Shown here piece by piece: positions 46,364 to 58,080 of a DNA stretch of 64,000 nt (its first letter is position 1; each line of letters starts with the position of its first letter). The stretch covers positions 1,730,817-1,794,816 of the forward strand of contig CAXIPT010000006.1 of assembly GCA_964030475.1 (NCBI GenBank), read 5' to 3'. Source of the stretch: Tethya wilhelma. Lineage: Eukaryota > Porifera > Demospongiae > Tethyida > Tethyidae. The notes beneath the pieces were generated by a model. It was not told the DNA's origin. It did not search any database and worked only from the letters and a program-made list of their open reading frames with translations. Made by a program: the position numbers and the translations under genes.

Positions 46364-46985
46364 ATCATACGTACGGTAGTACGTATAGTAGGAATGGGCC
46401 GCCTGTCCCATAGACACAATACAAAATGTTGGTCACCATACTGAAAATCTAGTCAAACAAAATTAAGCCTTCAAACTTGCTCAGAGGCTCTAACTAACAA
46501 ATTACCAATCAACTGCAAGGCCTAAAACTCACAGAAACTTTCCTCAGCACTCGTAGAGAGAGCTAGTGGGAAGCCACCATAGTGCCATTTTTGTTCTCCT
46601 AACGTACGTACGTACGTACGTACTTACTTTCTAACTGACTTACTTGAAAAGCATTTCCAGAGAACCAGAATGTGTTGAGCCAACTTTGACAGCACAAAGT
46701 AACTCCTTTTCATAGGTAGTACATTCCTTGATACTCATTTACATCACAAATAAGCCTAAATAAAAACTAGAAAGCTTTGAAACTGAGAGTATAAATTCGT
46801 GTACTTCAATGTAGCCATTTGTAGGTAGAGTTCAAAGGTCATTGATTATCCACGTGGCATTTAATACGCATGCGCATTAGCTGCTCTAGCAGACAATTAG
46901 GCTGCTACTCAGATAACTCAAGCTTTTTGTAAGGACTAACCAGTCTCTGATGGTCTCCTCACTGTAGTGTTGAAAAAAGTGAATG
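46364..46985 (+). repeat. Repeat A1
   Basis: Left end ATCATACGTACGGTAGTACG. A (CGTA)n tract at 46602-46624 replaces the (CCTT)n seen in other copies. Confidence 0.85.
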
Positions 46986-47400
46986 AACAAGTAGTAAAAA
47001 TTTCAAAAAAATAAGCAGTGTAGGAATGGGCAGTGCTGTAAAAAGTATTGGAACAAGGAATGGTCTCAATTTCGGCACATGACTACTTCGTTTTTTGTGC
47101 CCAAGTCTTGGCCAGTAATCTAGTCCTGACTGTTATACTTTATTCCACTTTTTAGCCAAGTAATAAGATTGGCAAGAATTTGAACCATTATATCATGTGA
47201 TAAGATGTTCAAGTACACATCACTCTTTGAACCATTTACAACAATAATATTAGCTAATAATAATTATTAGCTAGAGGGATCAAAAATGAAAATGAAGTAG
47301 TCATGTGCCGAAATTGAGACCATTCCTTGTTCCAATACTTTTTACAGCACTGCCCATTCCTACACTGCTTATTTTTTTGAAATTTTTACTACTTGTATAT
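46986..47400. repeat. Repeat A2 foldback
   Basis: Arms 46990-47095 and 47285-47398. Confidence 0.85.
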
Positions 47401-47962
47401 CTAGTTTTCAAGTACACTGAATGCTCATGCGCATTAAATGCATTTAAACCACGTGGTCTGTTGACGACCTTTACCTACATCAAGATGGCGATATACATGC
47501 AAAAAATTATTTTTTTGTTTGTTATAAAGCTTTTAGGCACCAAACGGGTATAAAAGGACGTAGTTCGGATGAAGTCAAGTTGCACTGTACTGTACAACGG
47601 TTTAAAGCTGGCTGAATGCTAGTTTCAAGTTGTTTGTCTGGAAAAATCGCGTTCAAGTTTGTCCGAGTTGCTACTAACGAAGGAAGGAAGGCCGAGAAGA
47701 AGACAAAATTGCACTGTCAGTCTGGCTTCCCGCGGCGCCAGTGCTCTCTCCAGACTGAGAGTGCTCTAAGAAGTTTCTGTGAGTTTTGTTGATGCATGCA
47801 GTTAGAAAACTATCCAAGGGAGGCTGTTAATCCATGTCTGAAGGCTTAGCTGTGATTCTCTGAAAGTTTTAATATGAGCATAAACATTTTGTAATGTGTC
47901 TATGGGACAGTCGGCTCATTCCTACTATACATACTACATTCCTACTATACCGTATGTATGAT
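47401..47962 (-). repeat. Repeat A1, reversed
   Basis: Ends with a partly doubled terminus (CCTACTATAC twice) and CGTATGTATGAT. Together with the two elements to its left it forms an A1-A2-A1 palindrome-like array. Confidence 0.8.
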
Positions 47963-48076
47963 ACTAATGTATACTACTTAGACTACTGTGATATTTAATA
48001 TTATATCACTTTAATAATCATGAGGAAACCAACAAGGAATTCTTTTTGCTGATGCCTTACACTGTACATGTGGTGT

Positions 48077-48818
48077 CAGGGGCGTACGCAGGATTTTGGT
48101 AAAGGTGGGGCTGAAAGCCCCACCTCTGCACGTTCCGAAGGAACGTGCCCTTCTAGGGGGGTCTGGGGGCATGCCCCCCCAGGAAATTTTGAGAATTTGA
48201 GTGTTCTGAGAGCGTTTCTAGAGCTATTTTGAGTCAAATTCGCTAGCCTTGTAGAAAAACTTCATTTTTTAGCTTGCAGCGTTGCTGCATCAAGCTATCT
48301 AGCGCGCGCGCTATGCGCACGTTATTTTATTGCTAATTTTTATTACAGTCAGTTAAAAAAACATTACCTGGATGAAGAACCAGAAACTTTCTTCAGAGAG
48401 CGCAAGAGAGCCATAGTAAACTGTGCTGCTGTAACAGGGCAGGAAGTGAGACTGTGGGAGATTCTGGTCTAGCGGTAAACTTTGAGATGACCACGTGGTT
48501 GACCTTTGAACTCAAGAATTAGTGGGTTGGGCATTGCCGAACCACAGTGCATTCGGCCTTGTGGCCTTGTCGATCGATCAACTTTAGTCTTGATCAGCCT
48601 TGGCTAAGACTGTCAAACTACCAAATTATTATTAAAGTGAGTATGACTGTAAGCTAAAAGTTATTTATTTATTGTCCATGCATGCAAATGTAGGTTGCGC
48701 AGTTTTGAGCATGCACACGCGTATTCTAATTTAGCGCTAGCGAGCTAGCGTGCGCCGTGCGCTTGGCAAGCAAAGGGGGGGCTCGAGCCCGCTCAGCCCT
48801 ATGCTAGGTACGCCCCTG
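48077..48818. mobile_element. Non-autonomous TIR element, 742 bp
   Basis: Ends CAGGGGCGTACGCAGG and (reverse) CAGGGGCGTACCTAGC; flanked by GGTGT on both sides, a 5-bp target duplication. Related in its ends to the 362-bp element at 40925. The interior is GC-rich near the ends and non-coding. Confidence 0.8.
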
Positions 48819-49176
48819 GGTGTGGTTTATGAGGCATATAGTTGTGGTTTATAAATCCCTATAGCCAAATTTATACAAATAATATTATTATTCTTTTCTC
48901 ATGTTACACCATAGTAATTAATTTTGGCACTACTTTTATAGTGATAATGTTGTGCATGGCGATATCTTATTACTGTAATTACAAGGAAACTAAAAGGAAA
49001 GTGTGTACAAAGAATCCGTACAATCTACCAAAAGTAACAGCTGCAATTATAGCTTCCAATTTGCGATCCTCTAATAGGTTAAAAATATATATAATATAGC
49101 CAAATTGTTTATGAAGGATTTATCATAAATATTTATGGTACTGCATGCTCCTTTTACCCTCAATAATATATGTAGT
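48819..49176. other. Spacer, no gene seen
   Basis: AT-rich; one short plus-strand frame (48842-49099) has a hydrophobic stretch but no context supporting a gene. Confidence 0.4.

Positions 49177-49211
<35 letters not shown>
49177..49211. repeat. (GT)n microsatellite
   Basis: Seventeen GT units. Confidence 0.95.
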
Positions 49212-49213
<2 letters not shown>

Positions 49214-49289
49214 AGATATGGTGGCCGGCCTGATTATGATAATTAACCAGCTGCAGCCATTCAGCAGTCTTGGTTTTGTTCGTGGAGAA

Positions 49290-49745
49290 GCTCCCCAAAT
49301 CCATCAATCTTGTTTTCTTTCTTTCAAAGTGGCATTCACACAAGTCCATTTCATTGTTCCTTCTTCTCTCATCTCTGTAGGTCGTAGGAAGTCTGCCATA
49401 TTCCTTGATTTTGCCGTCAAAACCCTCTCCGCCTCTCCCCAGATTATAGGCATGTCACTCTCAGCACCTTTGTCTGTCGTTCCAGTGTCCCCCATCTGTT
49501 CTAAACTCCTCGGGTCCACCAGCGGAGACACGCCCACCACATTCCCTAGTGCCCTCCAACCCTCTTCCAATCCAGTCTGATCTTGAAGCTCTTTCACTGC
49601 CCCACGATGAGAAGGCCCTCCCCACGATCTTGTGGCATGCATGGGTCAATGTTGACAAGGCCACATCAAGGACAGACATCAGAGACAGCCGTGTCCCCTG
49701 AGCCACTCACTGAGTATGCTCTGCCCACCAACTCCGCCCCTCTAC
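49290..49745 (-). repeat. Dispersed repeat shared with 11420-11965
   Basis: The reverse complement matches 11420-11965. The minus strand keeps relics of frames such as WGSERASRSDWIG and MKWTCVNATLKER. No domain recognised. Flanked on both sides by GT microsatellites. Confidence 0.75.
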
Positions 49746-49812
49746 CGAGAGATGTGGCCAGTCCTACTTTTACTGAGAGCAGTTATTATAAAAGCTATAG
49801 TCACACAGTGAG

Positions 49813-49814
<2 letters not shown>

Positions 49815-49900
<86 letters not shown>

Positions 49901-49901
49901 N
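49815..49901. repeat. Long (GT)n microsatellite ending in N
   Basis: About 43 GT units up to the single N at 49901, so the true length is unknown. Confidence 0.95.
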
Positions 49902-49972
49902 CCATAATACATATGGGAGTCGTCACCCCCTGTTTCCCATCTCGGGTACGTAGTCTTGATCTTTACATTACC

Positions 49973-50415
49973 CTTGGAGCGCATGCGCAGCAAGGGTTAC
50001 AGTAGTCATTTTGTCTGTGTATGTGTGTGTGTACATGATGGTTGATAAGCACTTATAGGCCTCCCTGTTACACTGGCATCTAAAACTTTTTTCATACTCC
50101 TCCCACTTCTTACGTACTACTTCTACTAATTGGTCTGTGGAAGCAAAATACTCCTCTAGTCCTTGCACTCCTCTCAAGTGATCACGTATCAGGCATGCTT
50201 GCATTACATACTCCAACCTCTCAAATTAACATACTGTGTGTAGTTAATTGATTTTGGCCACTCCACACTGTTTTTCGTGTAATTTTTAGATACCTTGGTA
50301 TGAAGAGTGGAGCTGCCACTCTTAAGAACTAGTCTGAATACACATGCACACACACACACACAGACACACATACATACAACAACTACTGTAACCCTTGCTG
50401 CGCGTGCGCACCAAT
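49973..50415. mobile_element. TIR element carrying a coding-like segment
   Basis: Ends GCGCAGCAAGGGTTACAGTA (near 49986) and TACTGTAACCCTTGCTGCGC (near 50385) are perfect inverted repeats of 20 bases or more. The minus strand between 50216 and 50030 reads as ordinary protein (RDHLRGVQGLEEYFASTDQL, KKWEEYEKSFRCQCNREAYK), of unknown family. It may be a captured exon or the tail of a transposase; I cannot tell which. Confidence 0.65.
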
Positions 50416-50639
50416 GGAGCACATTCATCTCAATAGGTAAAGGTTGTTAAGCTTAGAAGTGCTAATTTTGACAATAATTTCTTGAGACGTACATAACGTA
50501 TGTTTGAGATTCAAACGTACGTCTAAGATTTGGACGTACATCTTTCCAAAAAGGTACGTTTTACTTTTGTTACATAGCTGCACCTACTGAGCATGTGCAA
50601 TGTTAACATGACTGGTAAAGGTCGGCAATTCCATTCCAT

Positions 50640-50857
50640 TTCATTCTACAATTCCATTTCTATAGGTCATTCCGCTAAATAAAGACGCCCCGCTTGAAGC
50701 GCGCCGGAAATTTTATGCTATCAAAGTAAAATGCACAAAATAAAAATGCATGTAATACCAGAATGTATAAATTTCGCGACTGAAAAAAGGGGAGGCAATT
50801 GCCCCCTTTGCCCTTCCCCCCCCCCACTGGCTACCCCCTGCATTAACATTGTGTATA
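50640..50857. repeat. Degenerate CAGTGGCGTAGCC-family element
   Basis: Shares GCGCGCCGGAAATTTT and ATAAATTTCGCGACTGAAAA with 40925-41286; ends eroded, right end near CCACTGGCTACC. Confidence 0.65.
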
Positions 50858-50886
50858 ATTATTGTGTCTATGGGACAGTTGGCCTA

Positions 50887-51099
50887 TTAAAGTCCATCTG
50901 GTTTGAGAATGCTGCCGGAAGTGAGTAATTAGATTCAAGCAATACTTTTATATGGCTAAATTTTGACTGGTAAGATGTAGGAAACTTGAAAAGCAACCAA
51001 AAGAACGGGAGAACAAGCACTTTCCAATGGTGCTTGAAATTTTGAAAGTTATTCCAAGTTTTTCTACCGGCATGCATTCTAAAACCAGATGGACTTTAA
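50887..51099. mobile_element. Small TIR element nested in an A1 end
   Basis: Perfect ends TTAAAGTCCATCTGGTTT and AAACCAGATGGACTTTAA (18 bases, longer with one mismatch). It splits the A1 terminus GGCCCATTCCTACTATA into GGCCTA and TTCCTACTATA, showing that it inserted after A1. No coding capacity. Confidence 0.85.
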
Positions 51100-51104
51100 T
51101 TCCT

Positions 51105-51475
51105 ACTATAACAAGTAGAAAAAATTTCAAAAAAAATGAAAAGTGTAGGTATGGGCAGTTCGGTAAAGGAACAAGGCATGTCTCAATTTCGGCACATAAC
51201 TACTTCATTTTTATTCTTGGTCCCTCACGTGGATCCTTAGAGTCGTATAAACAATGATTTGTATGTAACATTGCTACTAATCAGTAGGCTAGCTAAGCAG
51301 TGTAGTAAAGTATAATAGACAGGTAACTTAAACTGGACTACCAGCCAAGAGATGGGTATAAAAATGAAGTAGTCATGTGCCGAAATTGAGACATGCCTTG
51401 TTCCAATACTTTTTACCGAACTGTCCATTCCTACACTTTTCATTTTTTTGAAATTTTTATTATTTGTTCATTCAC
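51105..51475. repeat. Repeat A2 foldback
   Basis: Arms 51110-51215 and 51360-51472. Confidence 0.85.
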
Positions 51476-52085
51476 TTTTTTCCACACTACAGTGTGGAAA
51501 CTATTAGAGACTGGTTAGTCCCTACAAAAAGCTTGAGTAGCAGCTACCTGCAATACTTTATGCTGGAGGCTAATGCGCGTGCACATAATAATGCCACGTG
51601 GGTAATGACCTTTGAACTCTAACTGCAAAGATGGTTGCATTGTAGTATATGAATTTATACACCAAGTTTCAAAGCTCTCTAGTTTTTGTTTAAGCCTATT
51701 TATAATGAAAACGAGTGTCTAGGAATGTAGTACCCATAACTGACTTTGTGCTGTCAAAGTTGGCTCAACACATTCTGGTTCTCTGGAAATCCTTTTCAAG
51801 TAAGTCAGTCAGAAAGTACGTACCTACGTTAGGACAAAAATGGCACTATGGTGGCTTCCCATTAGCACTCTCTACGAGTGCTGAAGAAAGTTTTTGTGAG
51901 TTTTAGGCCTTGCATCCAGTTGGTAATCTATCAGTAAGAACCTCTTAGCAACTTTGAAGGTTTAATTTTGTTTGACTAGATTTTTATAGTGGCCAACATT
52001 TTGTATGGTGTCTATGGGGTGGTCGGCCCATTCCTACTATACGTACTACCGTACGTATGATTATACGTACTACCGTAGGTATGAT
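51476..52085 (-). repeat. Repeat A1, reversed
   Basis: Ends CGTACTACCGTACGTATGAT with a second partial end directly after (TACGTACTACCGTAGGTATG), a terminal duplication. Confidence 0.85.
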
Positions 52086-52504
52086 ACACTACTTTTTTGG
52101 GGGGGAAATTTTACTACTTGTAATTATTATAAACACTATAATTATAGTGAACAAGGTGCATGTGTACCAACATAACAAGAACAAGGCTTAGCTAAACTCT
52201 GCTGTTTTTATGGGTATATAGTAAGACACAGAGGTCCTCAATTTGTGACTCTATCCGTGTAACTTGCCTAAGTTCAAAACGGGTGCAAGATCAAGCAATT
52301 TGTCAGTAATATAGCTCAGTTGAAAAAATGATGCAGTCACTCCTATGTATTATGTCTCACTGGCAGTCTGCAGTACTGATTTTACATATATAAATTAAAC
52401 AGTTATGCATCAAAATTTATATCAAGTTAACATTTACATACACACACTAATAGTTAACACATGTGTATACTCTCAGTAATATTATGCTTATCATACTATT
52501 GTAG

Positions 52505-52837
52505 TTCACACAAGCTCATTACAAGGTGGAAGTCATTGCTTATGAGTACAGAAATCCAAGTCACAGACTGCAACAAGGTGTCTGTTGTGATCCTGCCCCT
52601 GGTGATCCTTCCATATTCGAGTGCTCTGATCACTGTGAGAATTATTTCACTTTCTGTATTCAATCACATGGTGCTATGCCGAGGCGAGCCGGTTCAGCCA
52701 GTGGCTGTATTGGTGATAATTACTATTCTAGGAGGCTAGAAGCGGATGATAGCTACAGCTTTGAACATCCATACATTTCCCCTACATTTCCAGAAATTCC
52801 CAATCCTATGACATTCACTGTTCGTAACAATTGGCCT
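52505..52837 (+). CDS. Orphan MNNL exon of a Notch ligand
   Basis: AG acceptor at 52503-52504 and GTAAGT donor at 52838 bound 111 codons with MNNL features: VEVIAYEYRNPSHRLQQGVC, CCDPAP, CSDHCENYFTFCIQ, and a terminal TFTVRNNWP. The same spacing of the CC pair, the HC pair and the closing WP is seen in the exon at 34892-35209, but the sequences are far apart, so this is a different paralogue. No signal exon upstream and no DSL or EGF exon downstream within 1.4 kb; an A1 repeat starts 30 bases after the donor. Confidence 0.82.
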
Positions 52838-52867
52838 GTAAGTCACTATTAATAGTATAAATCATTA

Positions 52868-53429
52868 ATGGCCCGTCTGTCCTATAGACACAATACAAAA
52901 TGTTGGTCACTATAAAAATCTATATAATAATTATAGTAAAAATAATAAAACCTTCAAAGTTACTCAGAGGCTCTCTTATGACCGATTACTAACTGCATGC
53001 AAGGCCTAAGATTCACAAAAACTTTCCACAGCTCTCGGAGAGTGCTAGTGGGAAGCCACAATAGTTCCATTTTGTTCTTCTAACGTACTTACTTCCTAAC
53101 TGACTTACTTTTTGAAAAGAATTTCCAGAGAACCAGAATATGTTGAGCCAACTTTGACAGCACAAAGTAAGTCCATTTCATGGGTACTACATTCCTTTAT
53201 ACTCGTTTTCATTTCAAGTTAAATAGGCCTAAACAAAACTAGAAAGCTTTGAAACTTAGTGTGTATAAATTCATGTACAGCCATCTTTGTAGGTAGAGTT
53301 TAAACATCAATGTCCACATTATTATGTGCATGCACATTAGATCCTTTAGCATAATTTAGTGCATGTAGCTGCTTTTCATAGGGACTAACTATAGTCTGTG
53401 GTTGTCTCCACACTGTAGTGTTGAAAAAG
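52868..53429 (+). repeat. Repeat A1 lacking its outer end
   Basis: Begins at GGCCCGTCTGTCC; the outer CATACGTACGG part is missing. Confidence 0.8.
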
Positions 53430-54240
53430 TGAATGAACAAATAGTAAACTTAGAAATGGGCAGGGCAGTAAAAGGATTGGAACAAGGAATAGTCTCGATT
53501 TCATCACATGACTACTTTCTTTGTTTATACCCAACTCTTGCCTGATCTAATCAGTTACCTGTGTGTTATAGTTTACTCATTACTTAGCCAACTACTTAGT
53601 AGGAATTTGGACCATTGCGATGATTAATAAACTATGGTACTATATTGTACAGATCATTGTGTTTATGACACTGAGGATCCATATGAGGGATCAAGAATAA
53701 AAATGAAGTAGTCATGTGCCGAAATTGAGACTATTCCTTGTTCCAATACTTTTTACTGCTCCTACACTACTTATTTTTAATTTTTTACTATAATTATTAT
53801 AGAAAGTAATGAAACAATAAGTAAATTTGTATACACTCTAAATCATATGACTGTATATTTCATTGTTTGTCTTCACAAGTTGTAAAACATTTGTGTACAT
53901 AAATAAGAGGTGTATAGATGTGCAATGCTGTAAAAAGCAATAAAACAGGCAAGACTGAACTTATAGGTCAATCGCTACTTCATGCGTTTTCAGTCTTTTG
54001 GACATGGCGTGATTCTGAGTCAATTAAGTCATGCACTTGGCCATGGGCTAATTGGGATGAAGTAGGTAGGCATGCAAATAAATTAAAACATTTGTTGGAC
54101 CAAGGCATAAAAAATGATTCAAAAGTATATGTCAAAGTTTCAAGTCTCGCCTGGTTGTAATTATTGCTTTTTACAGCACTTTGCTTAATTGCATGCCCCA
54201 CACTATATAATATTATACTTATTTTTTTTAATTCTTGGTG
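53430..54240. repeat. Repeat A2 and a second, decayed A2 copy
   Basis: Arms at 53430-53520 and 53702-53800. A diverged copy with the same order of words spans about 53880-54240. The open frame of 80 residues in the latter is not a gene. Confidence 0.65.
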
Positions 54241-54256
54241 CTTGTAATTACATATA

Positions 54257-54454
54257 TGTAAAGTGGACACTTGTTTAATATTCATGAATTCTTAAGTTCT
54301 ATTGTGTACTTGATTGTGTTTTGTGTTATACTGTTGGACATTGGATTTAGCCCTGATTCATTGAGATTAGGCCCTGATTTTGTTATCATTGTATATATTG
54401 TAAGCGTTGGACTATTTTGTCAGAGTTGAGTTGAATTCTGTGTTGTTGAAGTTG
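54257..54454 (+). mobile_element. 5' LTR of gypsy element
   Basis: TGTAAAGTGGACACTTGTTT to about TGTTGTTGAAGTTG. Matches 60950-61138 closely, with one indel of about 10 bases. The exact inner end is uncertain. Confidence 0.85.
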
Positions 54455-55299
54455 TGTGTGAGAATGACATTTACTGTTGCTCATTGGTGAACCACTTTAC
54501 ACTTAGAGGTCTTGCCAAGACTAAATTGCAATTGACCACTATATTGCTTCTATATATATATAGAAGCAATGGCGTACAATATCCAAGTGGGAGACAAGCC
54601 ACTATTCAGCAACAGCACTTGCAAGGGAACTTGGCCCACCTGAGTTCAATAGGAGCAGAACTGCTGTTTAGTCACAGCCAGGGCTTCCTTCTGGACAGTA
54701 CAAAAGTCCAGCCATTGAGGTTCCTACTCAACTCTCAACGAATGAAGCTATAGCTTACCTCCGCAAGGTTGCAGAGAAGCTAGGACTGCCTTCCACCGCT
54801 CCCTCTAACTATCTACGAATTGTGATCGATGGGAAGCTTCGTGTAATCGGTCGTGAACCCGAAAACATCCAAGTAACAGCCAAAGAGGCTGCCACGAAAG
54901 ATGTGGTGCAGCTATAGACTGGAGACTTATGGAGTGTTCCTGGAAGTGGACCTAGACAAAAGCACAAAGCTACTGGCAGTCACACCTCACTGAACATGCT
55001 TGATGGTGAGGGAGGAGGAGCTGGAGACCTCCAAAGAGAGCTCGTGGAGCTAGTTGGCAGCTCAGAATGTTCATCTACAGGAGGAGCTTGCCAAAGAGAA
55101 AGAGCGAGTACAGGAGTTGTGGCAGGAAAATTGCTCACAAAATGCTATCTCAGACCATCGGCCCCTGAAGCAAGAGATTGAAATAGCTTAGCTGAGACAA
55201 AGACTCTCCCAATTAGAGACAGGGCATGGCAAAGGCCACTCCCACTTTAAACAAACCATCACTGACAAGTCGGCTAGGGGTGGAACATGCAAAGAAGCA

Positions 55300-56000
55300 A
55301 CGCACCCACTTTCGACTGCTGTCCCAGTGCAGTGCAGAGGTAAAGCCCTGCCAGTGGACCTTTTTACTGGTGATTCACCCACTGTATGCGTGGAGTGGTT
55401 CCCTGCCTTGGAAAGGGCAGCTCATTGGAATGGTTGGAACAAAGAAGAACTCCTAATCCAACTTGCTGGTCATTTGAGAGGCAGAGCCTTCGTAGAATGG
55501 AATCTCCTTGATACACAGGAGAAAGAAATCTACGAAGCAGCCAAGCTGGCCCTACAGTCTTGGTTGGATGCAGGTGGACGAACTCTGACAGTCAGGCACA
55601 CAATGCAATAAGAGGGAGAATCGATTGCAGACTTCATTGTAAAGATGGAAAGAATTCGTATGGCAGAGACCAACTGTCAAAGGAGACTAGGCAGGCACTT
55701 CTGCACAGTCAACTGCAGGAAGGACTCAGAGATGAGCTAATGACACATTGAGAGTAGCTAGCCTGCAGTCTCTGATGCTCAGACATATTGAGAGTTGTGC
55801 CTGGCTGCCAAAAATAAAGAAAAAAGGCTGGCAAATTTCAAGAAACAGCAACAGTATCACCGTTCAGTTGGCCTGAGAAAAATCCCAAAGTCATGTCTAC
55901 TGAAAAGTCACAAGGTGATCAATCTGCTTCTCAAACACCAAAGTCAGCACAAAGGTGCTATGTATGTGGACAAGTGGGCCACATTGCCAGGAACTGCCGT
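55300..56000 (+). pseudogene. gag: capsid and CCHC knuckle, broken
   Basis: Capsid-like text (VEWFPALERAAHWNGWNKEE, HLRGRAFVEWNLL, then after a shift QLQEGLRDELM) in at least two frames. A CX2CX4HX4C knuckle (CYVCGQVGHIARNC) is intact at 55956-55997. Gag would package the element's RNA. Confidence 0.85.
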
Positions 56001-56204
56001 TAAAAGAACAAAAGTTACAAAACCTCTGAGAGAAACATGGCTGGCAACCCACCAACGGGTAACACAAGGCAGGTGGAGAGTGAGCAGGTCAAAAGTGACC
56101 AACCAAACCCAATGGAGCTCTTGTATTCCGACTCTTCTGAAGAAGAGGCAAATGTAAGTCGAGTCAGGGTAGCTAGGAAGTCACCCACAATGTGCAAAGG
56201 TGCA

Positions 56205-56515
56205 AGTGCAGAGAGTACCTATGTACGACATAGTTGACATTGGAGCCAATAATCACTATCATTGGCGGACGCATGTTCTGCAAGGTGGCTGCTGTCGCAA
56301 GACTCAGGAAGAGAGATTTAAAAAAGCCTGACAAACAAGCAAGGACTTATGATCAAAGAACTTTTACTCTCAATGGTCGAATGGACTTAGAAATTGAATT
56401 CATGCAAAGTGATCACTACACCAGTGTACATCAAAATGGATGCACAAGATCAGCTGCTGCTTTCAGAAGGTGTGTGTAGGCAGCTCGGTATTATTTCTTA
56501 CCATGAGAAGGTTAA
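56205..56515 (+). pseudogene. Retrotransposon protease region
   Basis: A DIGA tetrad stands where D-T/S-G-A is expected (56235), followed by IIGGRMFC in another frame and KPDKQARTYDQ. Active-site Asp kept but frame lost. Confidence 0.7.
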
Positions 56516-56519
56516 AGTC

Positions 56520-57800
56520 TAGAGAGGGCGCATGGCAAAAGTGGCAAGACAGCTGGAGCACAGGGAAGAGGACAAATCCCGACAGTGTGTGTTCAGTCAG
56601 ATCGCCAGTGTACCAGAAGTCCACATGCAGCAATACAAATTTATTTGAAACGAACGTGACACAGACGTGCACATTGTCCATATACTATAAAACTATTTTG
56701 CTTCCTATCTTCTTCAACAGAGTAGAATATTAGTTCGCTATCCACTAGATATAGTCTTATCTTGCTTCTGTATCCATTGCTATAAGCGCCATCTCCCCAG
56801 CTTCTGTAAAAGTGGAGTTTGGATTGGTCTGCAGGGCCTCACTGTGGGCCATTTGCAGAGGGAGGTTAGCTTAGGTCTGAAACAGGTATTTACTTAAAGT
56901 ACCATATTTAAGTAATAAGTTTGTGCAAAAACATTTTATGTCCCGTATAGAATATTCAGAAAATTCAATCATGAACATCAGTAAATATTGCATTACAATT
57001 TGGTGGCTTATGCAGGTCTTGAGCTTGCATTCTTCTCAGAAGGTATTCATAGATCTATAGAAACAAAATATGAGAAGTTATTTCCAACTGACAGTGAGTT
57101 TTGGGCTTGCTAGAGTGACTTTAGTGACAAATTCTATCTAGAGCACTGTAGGCACACCCACTTAGTGACACACCCACTGATTACCAAGCTACAACGTGTT
57201 TGTAAACACAGATCATAGCGTGACTAAAAGTAGGGCCATTTTCTGAGGACACTTGGATGCAAGTTAAAAAGTTGTTCAACAGTTAAAGGATGCCTTAGAC
57301 TATATTTCAATAACAAAAATATCCCTGTACTATGTCCTATGCACTCACTACTAGCCAACAAAAGATGGAGATGTAAACAGATCTAGTTTGACCGAATAGT
57401 TAAACTGAAAGTAGGGCCATTTTCTGAGGGTACTTGCATACAAGCCAAGAAGTTGTTTAGCAGTTAGAGGATACCCCAGGCTACATTTTGATATCAAAAA
57501 TAGCCGTGTCCCATGCACTATGTGGTAGCTACGACCCAACAAAAGATAGGAATGGAAAATTGCTTTACATGCTTGACACAAACAAACGCAGACAAAGAGC
57601 AAACAGAAAAAATTTTGGGTTAAAAGACCAGCTATACTTACAGGCCTACCTAATGTCCATCCTAGAGCACCATGCCTGGCGTCTGAAACGACCATGTGTA
57701 AGTAGCAAGACTGGTCAAACACTCACGCCTCCTTTGTCTTCTTGCTTCAGCCATGACACTTCCAAATGACGTCATGTTTAAAATAAAAATCCGGATATTG
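56520..57800. repeat. Insertion between protease and RT, with a direct repeat
   Basis: Pol-type reading stops near 56518 and resumes near 57820. The inserted stretch contains two direct copies of about 145 bases (57231-57370 and 57410-57545; AGTAGGGCCATTTTCTGAGG at both starts). No family recognised. Confidence 0.6.
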
Positions 57801-58080
57801 GTACGCTGGTGATTTGACTGTGTTAGGCTTCTGAAGGCTGTCACATTACTTCCAACTCAAAGCCTCCTTGTTGATGTAGACATTGAGCCAAAGAATTCTA
57901 CAGTAGACTGAGCTCCCATACTGTTAGAGGTAGCAGGTACCCTGAAAGAGACAACAGCCATGATGCTCGAAGATGCCCTACTCACTCCCAGCGAAGAGGG
58001 GATAGCAAGATTGGTGATCACTAAGCCAATACTGGAAACTCTCATAAGTTAATATGATGTATTCGCCATTGAAGAGGGTG

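Noticed and set aside
48455..48490. tRNA-like GGTCTAGCGGTAAA stretch
   Set aside because: No cloverleaf can be formed and it lies inside the 742-bp TIR element.
49583..50005. Open frames with long Val-Cys or Thr-His runs
   Set aside because: Produced by the GT repeat, and interrupted by N.
53918..54160. 80-residue plus-strand frame before the gypsy 5' LTR
   Set aside because: Lies in a decayed A2 copy and has no splice or family support.
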